64,000 nt of DNA. Origin: Paracyclopina nana. Lineage: Eukaryota; Arthropoda; Copepoda; Cyclopoida; Cyclopettidae. How positions within the stretch are numbered: position 1 is the first letter of the stretch; each line of letters opens with the position of its first letter. Positions 1 through 11,464 of this stretch are shown here, piece after piece. The position numbers and the translations under genes are program-made. The stretch lies in assembly GCA_019096065.1 (NCBI GenBank), contig JAGUCH010000002.1, positions 12,908,501-12,972,500 of the forward strand, written 5' to 3'. Under the pieces are notes generated by a model. The model had not been told where the DNA came from. It did no database searches and was given only the letters and a program-made list of their open reading frames with translations.

Positions 1-834
1 CGGAGAGGCTGCATCTGATTGGTGAGGGACCTGGTAAGCGGTAGCGTCCGAGGACAACTCGTCGAGGCTGTAGCTACCGTTGGCCCCGGCCGAGGCCACA
101 GCACTGGCTGACATGGGTGGCAGACCCTGGAAGTCCACGTGATTCCTAAGCACATTGATGGCGTCGTCCAAGTTGTTCAGGCCGGGTTGGCCGCTCGCTC
201 GGCCTCCAGCGGTGGTGTAGGGAGTGGGTGAGGCGACGGGAGGGGTCCCGGGGGTGGAACAATAAGCACTGGCAGCCACATCACCCGAGGCCCCCGACGC
301 CGCTGCGCCTGCCCCGTAGAGCATACTGTCGAGGTGGCCCGCCACTGCAGCCGCGGCCGAGGCTGGGGGAGGTCCTCCCGCGAACTGGCCGTACGACCCA
401 TAGCTTTGCCAGTCTGCGGGCGCCCCATGTTCAGGCTGAAGGCCGAAGTAGGAGTCTTGATTGGCTTGACCCGACCCGGCCTGTTGGTAACTTGGTAGCC
501 TCGTGGCTCCTCCACTTTGAACGAACTCGTCGCCGTACCACACAGCGGCCTCGGCGTCCTTTTCGACTTTGCCCACGACGCCTCGCGGAGCACGAGGATT
601 GGCACCAAATGGGAAGTATGGCGGTTCGGAGCCTGCAAAGCCCTCGGGGGTGGCGCCCGCGGGAGCCGAGGGGAACCCGAATTGAGCGCTGTCCATCTCG
701 GCGCCCGATGTGACAGGAGGGAAGCCTGCCCCAGCAACGGAAGCGGCCTGTTCCTTGGTACCGATCTTGTTGAAGCTGTTTTGGAACACTTGGTATATCC
801 TCATGGGATCGTCATCGGGCCTCCCCGAGTCCAT
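1..834 (-). CDS. da: Daughterless / E-protein bHLH factor, N-terminal exon (partial)
   Basis: Class I bHLH transcription factor that dimerises with tissue-specific bHLH proteins on E-boxes in the nucleus. The minus strand is open without a stop from ATG 834-832 to the window edge (278 codons), so the DNA-binding bHLH lies outside. The first residues contain DDDPMRIYQVFQNSFNKIG, which matches the conserved start of fly Daughterless. Near residue 237 the motif LDDAINVLRNH matches the conserved E-protein segment before the loop-helix activation region. The rest is Gly/Ala/Pro/Ser/Tyr-rich, as usual for E-protein N-termini. The start is the first ATG after an in-frame TGA seven codons upstream. 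A polypyrimidine-AG acceptor (ATTTCAG in minus sense) ends at 891, so the coding exon probably begins at 890 behind a 5'UTR intron. Family recognition is from memory. Confidence 0.9.
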   Translation of the reverse strand, partial: MDSGRPDDDPMRIYQVFQNSFNKIGTKEQAASVAGAGFPPVTSGAEMDSAQFGFPSAPAGATPEGFAGSEPPYFPFGANPRAPRGVVGKVEKDAEAAVWYGDEFVQSGGATRLPSYQQAGSGQANQDSYFGLQPEHGAPADWQSYGSYGQFAGGPPPASAAAAVAGHLDSMLYGAGAAASGASGDVAASAYCSTPGTPPVASPTPYTTAGGRASGQPGLNNLDDAINVLRNHVDFQGLPPMSASAVASAGANGSYSLDELSSDATAYQVPHQSDAASP

Positions 835-2829
835 GATGGTGGGCTCAGTCAGTCAGTCTACTCTATGAATGAGACACTCCAGCGTGCAACCTGAAATACG
901 TTAGAAAATCAGTATCACTCTGCTGAACTTTCTTTCTGGCAATTAAAAGATGCACTTATTACTACATGCCACCCCTCTGGTGAGTGAGAATGCAATGAAA
1001 ATGTGCACAAACCGCTCGAAGGCCCGCAAATATAATTAGCTTGCTTTTTGTCTCGTGGCTGCTGATGCTGCCAAATGGCATTATTATTAGGATCATCTTC
1101 ATATACAGTATGCTATATTTTATGTCTGATGATGGCAGCGGGTTGCACTGGGAACATGAGGCGTTGGCGCTGAAACAGTTTACACGCACCATTGGCGCAT
1201 CGCCAGACCCGCAGCCAGAGACGAAAACGAGGGAAGAACAGATCATCATCAGGAAGGAGGAGGGAGGAAGAAACCATTAAAAACTCAGCCAATAAAAGGG
1301 AGAATCCGTTACCGACGTCGTCGTTGCAATTACTGTTGACATACAGAGCTTGGACTCGCGACAGATGGTGTCGTCGTTCTTCGTGGCAAATTTCTCAAAT
1401 GACGTCCTGGAGGCATATTTACGAGCCTCTGCGGAAAAAAAGCGAGCTTAATTGATTGGAAATTCTCATGAGAACGCGATTACTATGCATCTAGAGGAAT
1501 TTCTCGCCACAGCAGCGATAGAAGCAGCAGTTGTTGCGCTACTACATACGACAGACGACTAATCACCAAGCAAAAGAAGAGAAGGCTGAATGGCACCAAA
1601 AGGCGGAGTCGACTTGAAAAATCATGCCTTGATTGACGTCGCGCGCACTGCGCTCGCTGATCCTACCTATTTTGGTAGTTTGGTAGCACGACACCCTCTT
1701 CTAGGCACAACAGATGTGTGATTGAGAAGATCATTTTCTCCCAGCAGCAGCAGCAGCCGTCCAGCCCTACGTGGTTCTTCCCGGCCGGGAAAAACACGGT
1801 GCCAGGCAAAAGCCGCAATTATGGCCCAAATCAAGAAGAAAAGCACGCTGCGATCGATCAGGGAAAGGCCGAGACAACGATCGTGGTTGCCTTGTCAGAT
1901 GGCCTGAATTAATGAATAAACGCTTGCTGTGCATGCAAACGAGAACAACGACCTAATGATAGCGGCATGATTTGTCTTTGCCACGAACAGACAGCGACCG
2001 GTAGGTAGTATGAGGTTGTGCACATGTGGCCTTATCGGCCTTCGCATCTCGATCCGGCATATAAAAAAATTCGACCGCTTCCGTCGTCATCAGCATCGCG
2101 ATCAGATAAACAGCGTTCGTAACGTAAACGATGACGAAGTAGAACAAATAAATAGCTGCCTACCCGTCCTCGGATCCGAAGCTGTGGGCCTCCGGAGGTC
2201 ACCCAGGCGTCGTGGTGGGGCTTCGCGGCCGCCCTTGCGGTGCAGCAAACCAAGCAATCGGGCACAATGACGAGGTTGACGACGACGAAGGCGACAACCA
2301 AGTTGAACGGACTGCAGCACCAGCTTCACTGTAGACTGTAGTTCAGTATGTGTGTCTGTGCTGTGCGTAGCAGCGCACAACAGCAGCAGTGCAGCACCGA
2401 GATGGCCGAAGCCGCCCTCGCTGGCAACGAGAGCTCGATGAAGCTTTGTCCTGCCGTTACAGCCCATTTTGCACCGTTACAACCTGCCACTCCACAAGCG
2501 TGGCAAAGGCCGCCAGTAAGCGCGCTCGCCTAAAACGCTCACTCAACCCACCACCCGCCAGCCAGCCTTCTTTGCTAGCGCGTCTTGTCGGATGGCTGCC
2601 GCTCTTTAATGTCTTTCAAGATAGACCGATGACCTCTCAGTTCGATTCCCGACGCAATTTGACTCTTCTTTGGCCACATCACTAGCTGTCAGGGTTACTT
2701 TTCGCGTTTGTTTACAAACTGGCGATTTCGCGGAAAATTTTATTGTTTTCGTTTGACAGGAAAACAACGCTGTAGCTGCGAGCGGCCGCAGCGCAGCAAC
2801 AGTAAATAGTCGATTAATTGTTCGCCAAA
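835..2829. other. Divergent intergenic region: da 5'UTR exon start and promoter region
   Basis: Space between two genes transcribed away from each other, so it should hold both promoters. A minus-strand splice acceptor ends at 891, implying that the da 5'UTR is spliced and its first exon lies somewhere to the right. GC-rich stretches at about 1630-1700 and 2150-2560 look promoter-like. I see no frame with recognisable protein. Short open frames here begin at non-ATG codons or have no family features. Confidence 0.5.
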
Positions 2830-3462
2830 ATGATGTACTTCAATTGGAACACTCACCTCAAGAACCTGCTGTTCTTTGGATTCGATGTCAACACCGTTCC
2901 AGGTACTGTTTTTCGGAAATATTTCGTCGTTCCACATGACGATGACTCCATTTTCGCAGGGTTGGTTGCCACCGTCGCTATCTTCTTTAGCATAGCTTTT
3001 CTCAATGAGGCCATAAAAAGTTTGAGGCTGAATGTGCAAAGGAAGGCCTTGGGCAAACGTCATAATGTCTCCCATGGTGATCATTCCCACGACAGTGACG
3101 ATAGCTCCGATTCTGCCACTTTGCTAAGCCAGTCAAATCAGCAAGACCCTCGCTTTAAAATAATGGATGGTTTGCTGTACGCCTTGCAAACGACTCTCGG
3201 CTTTGGCCTCATGTTGGCTGTCATGAGTTTTTCAGCTTGGATCTTTCTCGCAGCCATTTTTGGTACCACTTTCGGCAATACGGTCTTTTTGCAACGCCTT
3301 AACTCTACCGAATCTTTTGTCATAATTAGTAAGAGCTCTCTTACTTTCCAAGAAAACATGTCTCGAGATGTAGTTTCAAATGTGCCGTCAGACGATGAGG
3401 AATCTATAGCAAATGAGGAACAACCGAACAATGTGATAACAGTTGAGTTGCACCATACGTGA
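2830..3462 (+). CDS. High-affinity copper transporter, Ctr/SLC31 family
   Basis: Trimeric membrane channel importing Cu(I). Exons 2830-2902 and 2960-3462 give 191 aa. ATG 2830 has a good context (CCAAAATG) and follows an in-frame TAA at 2815. The N-terminus is short and Met-rich (MMYFNWN), followed by TM1 (GLVATVAIFFSIAFLNEA), a His/Asp/Ser-rich cytosolic loop (about residues 55-80), TM2 with the copper-relay MXXXM motif (MLAVM), and TM3 with the packing GXXXG motif (GTTFG). The C-terminal tail of about 60 residues, ending in His-His-Thr, is longer than usual. The 57-nt intron 2903-2959 (GTACTG...TTCGCAG) is a multiple of three with no stop. Removing it restores the family sequence NTVPGLVATV, so I call it an intron although the unspliced frame is open. 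An ATTAAA lies at about 3505. Confidence 0.88.
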   Translation: MMYFNWNTHLKNLLFFGFDVNTVPGTVFRKYFVVPHDDDSIFAGLVATVAIFFSIAFLNEAIKSLRLNVQRKALGKRHNVSHGDHSHDSDDSSDSATLLSQSNQQDPRFKIMDGLLYALQTTLGFGLMLAVMSFSAWIFLAAIFGTTFGNTVFLQRLNSTESFVIISKSSLTFQENMSRDVVSNVPSDDEESIANEEQPNNVITVELHHT

Positions 3463-5743
3463 TTGTTATGGTAGCTGCATTAGTCATATATTTAAGCTGG
3501 CATTAAAAATATGCAATTATTTCGTTACGAACTTTAGAACAATTTGTAAATGTGCCAAACAATAGCATGAAACGCCATGATTATATGTAATAGAAGAAAA
3601 TAACTTTATCTAACGTGAAAAATTGCTATTAAAAATCTCCCTATTTAAAATCTATCATTATTCTGCTTTGCCAGGAACTACATTTTATTTTTCAACCACA
3701 TTAGTATTCTGTAAGCCCTTTCAACTCCAACGGCAACGGCGTATGGGGTATGAATGCAAATTTTTCGGTTCTGAAGTGTAGTTAAGAGAATCCTAGTGAA
3801 TTGACCTATATCTAACTTTTTTTTTAAAAGCCCTAAATATGAAATGAGATTTTTTAACCATAGTAGTCGGTAGCCGCGACAACTGATCGCAACAATTAGC
3901 CGTACACCTCACAGTGCAGTGATGTTCTGCTACCTTCTAAACATCTTGTGAAAAAATGCCCTCTTTAGCCAATTATCATCTGGAGGCTTCTAACTAAATT
4001 CATATCATGATTGTGGCTTTTTGCTATTGAATTATTCAGTTTTCATGAGGAAAAGCGCACGAAAAAGCGACTCAAAACATTTGTGATTTGTCAATAGCTG
4101 GCCATGTAGTAGCTGCTAAAAATAGTTACTATCATATTGTCTGTTACATAATCGGAACAACCATTTTTCCTGGAATGCACAACTATTTGCTTTATAAAGT
4201 GTCTGGAGGGTACTTTTGAAGCCTAGCTACAATTTTAATGACCTTATATCGAGGCATCACATTTCGATAGCTGTATTTTGAAATGCCAATTATGTAGGTA
4301 AGCAACCTCCTTGCTCGAGCATTTAAATATTTCTAGCTTTAAAACAAAAAGTAGCAGCGTAAGTATTAAAATAAATTATGAAAAAAGGAAATGTGAGCAT
4401 ATTTTATTTTTCATTCATGACTCGCAAAAGGAAACCGCGCATTAACCAGCACATTTAATTAAAAACATATATACAAATCCGTCGATAAATAGTGGCTTGG
4501 AGCTCAAACTGAATCGAAAAAGTCGCTTGTTAATAGTAAGGCTGCAACAGGATAAATCTGGTGTGCGTAGCATATACCTATATGGCTTGCTTTTTTTTAC
4601 CGACGTCGTAGCAGCTTGAGAAAGCCGAATAGCCCTTGTTCGCCGAAGGCAGGAGCGGCCTCGTTGTTCACCGTCGTCGTCCTCGCGATCGAGCCGACAG
4701 AGCCGAAAAAACGAAGAGTAGTAGTGGCTTTCCACTGCACTGTTGTGTTGTGGTAGCAGATAGAGTGCTGAAGAATCTGGCTTAATCACCGGAAATATTG
4801 CCCACACATACATAATAAGTTTCCTCATCCGAAAAACGCATCAGTGACCTGCTCGCACTATCTGTGTGAATCGCGACCGACAATATGCTCCTCCTGCAGC
4901 CTCAGGAGGCCGCAGCGTCTGAAGCAGACCGGCCCTGGTCTTTCTTTGCCAGTGCAACAACCAGCAGTGAAATGCCATACGTCCACGAGGAACTTTTGCA
5001 GCCGTCCAGCAATCTTGGCACGATGACAATCCTCGACTGCAGTTTCGCTCCACCATCTTCATCATCATCCAGGTGCTGGAGGAGCTCCGAAGAGAGTATC
5101 GCGAGGAGCCCTTGCGGCCTCTACAGCGACAGAGGCTGCTACTGCAGCAGCTGCATGTCTTGACTTTTTGTAGCACTTTTTAAAAATCCACCTCATCTCA
5201 TCTATAGACTCTATATACTCTTTGATTTCGTGCGCCTACAACAACTCCACTATTCTGCAGCATATACTACCTAAGGTAAGGGACCCTTGAAAGGCTTCTT
5301 CTTCAGCAGCACGCGAAGCTGCAGGCGACAACAAGGCCGGCCTTTTTCGCACGATAGAAATGACGACGTAACCGCATCGATCAAGCCGCAGCTATAGCGC
5401 AGCAGTTATGATATCAGTATTGCATTAGCCATCAGCCATGTTGGATCCAGAAGAGTGGGAATAGGATTTTTTCGGTAGGTGGCATCCGCGCGTGCATCAA
5501 TCTCAGCGCGCCACGCTCGCAATATGCTATATTAGTTTCTTTGAGCGCAGCTCTGCAACAGTATATACTAGTATAGGCAGTACAACGCATGCAGGCACGT
5601 TTTTACTTTGCAGCTCGCTATATGGTCGCTTTTTAGGCTGCAGCCTAGTAACAATGCTCGGCTGACGCGAGTGAGACACACTTTTTTCACGGCCGCTCAA
5701 TTCACACACTAGGTCAAACACATTGCAAGCTACCGCGAAGACA
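3463..5743. other. Intergenic region, AT-rich then GC-richer
   Basis: About 2.3 kb. The first 1.3 kb is AT-rich with no coding signal. From about 4600 the composition becomes GC-richer towards the next gene. One modest ATG open frame (4885-5163, listed separately) and a minus-strand frame of 128 codons (4442-4828) occur. Neither resembles a known family. Confidence 0.5.
4885..5163 (+). CDS. Hypothetical small ORF, Ser-rich, 92 codons
   Basis: Opens with ATG and uses codons resembling neighbouring exons (CTC, CTG, GCC, AGC). The predicted peptide is Ser- and Cys-rich, with a run of serines near residue 60 and several cysteines at the end (GCYCSSCMS). It has no signal peptide, no membrane segment and no recognisable domain. 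It may be part of an unseen 5' exon or chance. The opposite strand is also open over much of this stretch, which weakens the case. Confidence 0.18.
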   Translation: MLLLQPQEAAASEADRPWSFFASATTSSEMPYVHEELLQPSSNLGTMTILDCSFAPPSSSSSRCWRSSEESIARSPCGLYSDRGCYCSSCMS

Positions 5744-8700
5744 ATGGCCTCGTCGAAGCCAGACCACCGTCGCAACGGAGGCCACCACAGCTTGGAGGCC
5801 GAGGACGATGACACGGAGGTCGTCAAGAACGTCTCCATGCCAGCTCTGCATTGGGAGGACGCGAATTTCCAAAGGCAGACCATGAAGGCTCTCAACAAGA
5901 TGCGGAAGAACAAGCAGTTCTGCGACGTCACCCTCAGGGTAATTACGCTTATTACGCTTGTAATTATTGGCCGTGCGCTCATTAATGGTGATTGCAGATT
6001 GGCAAGCAAGACATCATGGCCCACAGGGTGGTCTTGGCGGCCGCGTCTCCCTACTTTGTCGAGCTGTTCACCAAGGAGAGTGGAGGCCCCTCGCAAAAGG
6101 AGGTTGAAGGGGGTGGCATCATCTACGAGATGAACGGCGGATTCTCCAAGGACTCGCTGGACCGACTGATTGACTATGCCTACACCTCAGTGTAAGTTGA
6201 ACGTCCCATATTCATGTAATGCAAATACATGGTCATCGTATATTGTGCAGGTTGAATGTTCCTGGGGAGCTCTTGAAACCGGTCTACTTGGCTGCATCCG
6301 CATTGAGGCTGGACAGAGCGGCCAATGAATGTGCGCGCTTCATGGCAAGGTACCAGTACTATATATACTATTCCGGTTTTAGCCAATCTGACTGTACATG
6401 ATTTCCCCACATAGCAACATGGATTTGACCTCCGGTCTCGAGATCAGGTCCACGCAAGGCGTGGCCTCTTCGGCCTCTTCGAACGTTATTGCCGCTCCAC
6501 AAGTGTCCACCGTGCAAGCTGCCAATAATGGAAAAGCATCAGCTAAAGAATCCGCTCTAGTGGATGACGACGAGGAGGACGATGTGGCAGTTCCGGATGA
6601 TGGCTTGTCGCAAAGGCACGGATTCAACCTCGTGGGCAAGGTGGACGACTTGATTGCCTCGGTGAACCTGGAGCAGCTCCAGAACAACCGAGAGTTCCTG
6701 GCTTTGCCCAGGTTCTGCGTGGAGGTGCTCCATAGCTCCAAAGAGGAGAGGGATGCTGCCCAGGCCAGACCCCTGTGTGAACTTGTCCTGGACTGGGCCC
6801 ACCGGAAGTGGCAAGACGATGATTCAGTCGACATTGAGGAGTGTTTCCTGCAAAAGTCCAGCCTGCTTATCATGTCCAAGGACCATTCTCTGAAGGACTG
6901 CAAGGATGTGGAGGAGGGCTCTGCGCATGACTCGGACCTCATCCAGGATTACAAGAAGAAGGCGAGCAGTGATAAGCCCAAGACGCGGAAGGTGAACCGG
7001 AGGACTCCGGCTGTCAAGCCTGCCAAGCCTCGGGAGATGCTATATACCCGGTACATCAATCAAGAGGAGGCTGCTCGGTCGGAGCATTCAGAGCAATATT
7101 GCTGGAAAGTCATCGTTGCTCATCGCCTGGACAATAAGAGCATTCTTGGAGTGGTCTGCTTGGACGCCAAGCTCATGATCCTCTCCATCGTCCAAAGGTA
7201 CTCATGAATTCCATGTAATATACTACTAGTATATATCCGCAAAGAAAAGCCGGAGTCACGCAACCTGCGCGAGCACCCAATATATTTATAAGTATATGTA
7301 GCGAATGATATCTATTTATAGCTATTGTTTTTTCAAGGGTCAATGTTCCGGCATCTCCTTCAATGACCAGGTCCTGCTCAGAGGGTAGCTTGACAGCTGG
7401 CCTGAGGAGTCCTGGAGGTGCCACTGGAGGCACCAACTCTTGCTCCAGACCACCCTCTTTGGACAAGGATGTTTTTGTGCCAGTCGCACTGATGAAGTAT
7501 GCCAAGTGTGCCACTGGAGCTGTCGGCTTCCAGGGCAAACTTGTCGTGTGTGGAGGCTACGACCGGGGCGAATGCCTGAACAAAGTGGAGGCCTATGACA
7601 TCACCACCAACTCTTGGGAAAAGTGGCCCCCCATGCTATGCAAACGAGGCCGTTTTGACGTCACCGTGGTCAACGATCAAGTCATCTATGCTGTGGGCGG
7701 AAGCAACGGGCATTCTGAAGAAAAGAGCGTGGAGCTGTACAACCCTGAGAAAGGCAAATGGGTATTTGGACCCAGTCTGCCCATGCCCCTGTCCAACATT
7801 GGTGAGTTTTGGTGGAGCCCGCAAGAAGCTAGGCCCACACTTATAAAACGTTGTGTGATTTGTAGCGCGCGCAGCAGCGTTTCTTACATCTGTGACATTG
7901 ATTTGGAGGGCTCTCTCTTCCCCTCTTCTTGTGATTTCAGCAGCCCTAAGTGGACACGTACTCACTTAACCGATTCCAGGTGCAGATCATTACTAGACTA
8001 CTTTTAATTTGAAGGGTGCAAAAATAGATGCCGCTGCTGCAATAACCGAGGCTGCAATGGTGCACAACTTGTTCTACTTTAAAAACCTACTACTATTTCC
8101 AGGCCGACTACACTCACGGTAAGTCCTACTTTCGCGGCCTCCCCGCTACTACCACGGATGGAATGTGGTGCCCGCCCGCCGAACTCGCTTGAATTCTCTT
8201 TCAGCAAAGCTGTCATCGTGCAGAATATCATGCTATATTGTGCCTTGACTAACGTGCGCTTGCTTTCTCCTTCAAGTCTCCAGCTTTGTCTCCGTTGCAG
8301 GCTTGGCCAATTTGGATGGAGTGATCTACTGCATTGGTGGCTCCTATGGATCAACAGGATCAAAATACTGCTTCAAGCTGGATATCTCCACCGGAGTTTG
8401 GGAGAGGATCGCTGACCTCCATATAGGTACTGTTGCGATAGGAGATGGGATTTTTGATGAGGTCTAGCTAAAATTGCTTTTCCTTTTCAGGCCGTTTCCA
8501 GGCTGCAGTGATTGCGTATGAGGGCCGAATTTGGGCTGTGGGAGGATGCGAAAGTTGGAATCCGCTCAACTCTCTCGAGATCTATGATCCTTCTTCAGAC
8601 ACTTGGTGCATGGGGCCTCCCTTGAACACTCCTCGACGTGGGTGCGGATTGGCAGTGCGGAAGGGTATGCTTATATTTAAACTGATATATATTTAAAACT

Positions 8701-9186
8701 GCTTTCTCCGATAATTCATCCGAGTGAAACATCTGGTTATTTTGTTATTGTAATGTTAAAAAATGAAAGTTAATTTTCATGATGCTACAACTTTCCGTCA
8801 ATGTTACAGATCAGCTTATAGTGGTTGGCGGCACCGATGGCACCCAGTCAATGTGCACCACTGAGGTCCTAGATATGGAGGAGAATGCCTGGCATCCAGG
8901 ACCCACGATGACGTTCTGTCGGGCCAACGTGAACGTGGCCTCTGTCAACGATCGTCTTTGGGCCGTTGGAGGCTTCACTGGCAAGAACTTCTTGAACAAC
9001 GTCGAGTTTCTCGATCCTGTGACGAACGAATGGACAACGTATTTGCCCATCGAGACTAAAGATGCTACTGACCAAGGCGTAGAGGCTGTCGAGCCTCCCA
9101 ACGCTAGCTGCGATGAAGAAAGCAAACAAGAGACTGGTGAGCAACAACTGGAGCAGTCAAGTCATGATGATGATATTGCTAATTGA
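5744..9186 (+). CDS. IVNS1ABP: BTB-BACK-Kelch protein, IVNS1ABP-type
   Basis: Orthologue of IVNS1ABP (NS1-BP), an actin-associated Kelch protein linked to cytoskeleton stability, Cullin-3 adaptors and RNA processing. Eight exons: 5744-5938, 5998-6191, 6251-6349, 6415-7197, 7338-7801, 8301-8426, 8491-8664, 8810-9186, all phase-consistent, 803 aa. The BTB domain (about 35-165) carries NKQFCDVTLR and IMAHRVVLAAASPYFVELF. The BACK region (about 165-330) holds a family-atypical acidic insert (DDDEEDD). A linker with YCWKVIVAH corresponds to the vertebrate EWKIVA segment. Six Kelch blades follow, with GG pairs in GGYDRGECLN, GGSNGHSEE, GGSYGSTG, GGCESWNPLN, GGTDGT and GGFTGKNFLN. The match to vertebrate blade sequences (GGSNGHS, GG-ESWN-LN) is what points to IVNS1ABP rather than another KLHL. 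The 499-nt intron 7802-8300 shows no extra blade. An AATAAA lies at 9375. Confidence 0.9.
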
Positions 9187-9474
9187 ATTCAACTTTTGTA
9201 GTAGAAGACTGCTTTAGAGCAATTCGCAGTAATTGTGTGTGAGGCAAATTCCATAATATTATATCCTTCACTGTAAGCTATTATCATTATTCATGATTTG
9301 TGGACCATACATGCTACTACTGTAAACAACTATAGCTACTTGATTCGAAAGAGTTTGTGTGTAAATAGTGGAAAAATAAATTGTAGAGCACTTTTCTTTT
9401 AAATTAACTTCTTAGTTACTATGTCTACTTATATTGGACGACGATGGCACGTGAAAAAAGCGGTGTCAGTAAAG

Positions 9475-11464
9475 TTAGGCTGCTGGAGATGTGGTGCTGG
9501 TACTCGAGTCTGATACTTTTTTGGCCAGCACATTGTTATTCCTTGACCTGGGTCGTGGCAGAATGACCTCGGAGTCAATTTTCTGCTCGATTGCCAACGG
9601 TGCTCCAGTGGAAGTGTGCTCGTTGTCGTCCACCTCGTTGCTGTACTTTTCAATGTGGATTCTGAGGATAAAGTCCCCCTCGCATCCTGGCTCGAACGTG
9701 CAGGGAATTATGCAGTATTTTCCCTGAGCAAGTCTCAGCCTCACATTAGTTTCTCGTCCATCTTGCCATGTTGCAGTTTTTGCCACTGGTTTGTGACTCC
9801 TGCAAAGGCAAGCAGTTTTTATCCGCATTTCACTGAAGCTGAATACCACACTGCTATAAAACTCTTACCCATCGTTTCTGCGGTAGGAGAAAAAAGGTGC
9901 TGACAGCTCCTCTGTTGACTCGTCCACCTTGTACACCCGAAATCCTATCTTATTCATGCCTTTAGCTCGAGAGCTGGGCTGTCTTCGCTGCATGAGGGAC
10001 ACAATAGCCGAGGACCTGCCTTGAGGATCAATCGGATCCGCATCCGACAACCGGATAAAGCACTGAGGGTTCTTGGCAAAATTGCTCCATTGCTTCTTCT
10101 GCACTCCTCCAGCATTCAACCCGTCCTCCCAACGCCCATGGAAGGTGATGTCCTGGTCGATATCGTGACTGATATGGCATATGTCCAGGTCCTGGAAGTA
10201 CTTGAGGAAATCACCATATGCCATCCAGAATCCGCCGTCGTGAAAAGTTTCTGCGTCCAATTCTCTGCGGATGGAGTCGCTGACATTTGCCCATCTGGTG
10301 TCCTCCGGATTCCAGGCGCCCACCCAGTGAATGGCTTTGGGCCCGGAGCAGTTTTTCACTCGAATTATTTGCCTGCCCTCGCCAAGGTTGGCCACTTGTG
10401 TCACTCGATAGACATATTTGACCTCGAGGCCGAGCTGTCCAGCCTCAGAGAGGCGTAATTTATTGTGTCGGTCGCCTTTTTGGACCTTTCTGGGGGCTTG
10501 AGCTATAATGATATTCCCGAGTTGCGATGCACGGACGAGGTCGAAAAAGAGCCTATCTGCGGCCTTGCCGTTATCTTCCGCGGCCAAAAGGCTTGGGAGG
10601 TTTTTCACCCTCTCAGGAACGCCACCAGTGAGCTCGATGCATCCATCAATGGGCAGCCATCTGTTAATGTTATGTACTCTAGATATTTGCATATGAAAGG
10701 TCGAGGATAATAATCTTATTACCTGTCCAGCAGCTCGTAAGAGCCTTTGGCCTTTGCGTAAGCCTTTTCAAGGAGTGCGGGCCAAAACTCGAGTTCGGAT
10801 TCGCTCCTCATGTAAATCGCCCTGTTCTTCCTCACTGGCAGCCGATCATCTATGACAATTTCTGTAGCAGCAAAAAGTAGTATAAAAAACGTGAAAGAAT
10901 TGAGAGGCTTAGAGTGCACGTACCTATCCATCTGCCGAACCAGAATCTAAAACGGAAAATGCCTGCGTATTTGTGGACCGGAGAGAAGCCCTGGTCGTAG
11001 GGAATGACCTGCTTGAGCAGGGCCTCGCTCTCTGCCACGGCGTTGAAGGCTGGAACAAACCAGGAGTCGAGGCTGGTACGGATGTCGAACCCCTCGTTTC
11101 GGTCCGAGACCAAGATGGGCTCCTCAAATCGGAGCAGCTCATGAGGCCGCATCCATTCAACGTCGTCAATGTAGCGTTCACTCCTCTTCCTGAGGAGATC
11201 ATTGTCAGCTGGAAATTCGGGGTCCTCGAACAAGGTCTCGCCTTTCAGACACTCGTCCCTAAGCTGATAGAAGTTTTGCCCGTACAAATACTCCACTTCT
11301 GGCTTCTTTGTTGATTCGCTGATTGCTGGGGCCGCTTGCAGCCTCTTCTTCGAAACCGGCTTGTGAATCACAGTCTGGTTGCCCTCATCGTCCGACGACT
11401 CTCTGCTGGAGGACGAGGACGAGCTAGGCGCCTTTTCGATGAGGTCTGCGTCATCGTCTTTCAT
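9475..11464 (-). CDS. Catalytically inactive calpain-like protein
   Basis: Four exons on the minus strand: 11464-10924, 10861-10723, 10660-9869, 9799-9475, 598 aa. The first ATG follows an in-frame TAG. An acidic Ser-rich head precedes calpain landmarks: [16 protein letters not shown], a protease-core segment [30 protein letters not shown] and TGGVPE. A C2-like (CBSW) domain with TFEP and EGDFILR follows. The active-site Cys position (family GDCW) reads LDSW, so Ser at about residue 134. The active-site His position (family GHAYSVT) reads KYVYRVT, so Tyr at about residue 309. The Asn (VKN, about 330) is kept but the following Pro-Trp is lost. There is no penta-EF-hand tail. Like fly CalpC and vertebrate calpain-6 it should be a pseudoprotease. 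Ser is not accepted as a working nucleophile in this family. Introns are 62, 62 and 69 nt. Confidence 0.87.

Noticed and set aside
2630..2660. tRNA-like T-arm (AGTTCGATTCC)
   Set aside because: No acceptor stem, D-arm or anticodon arm can be placed around it.
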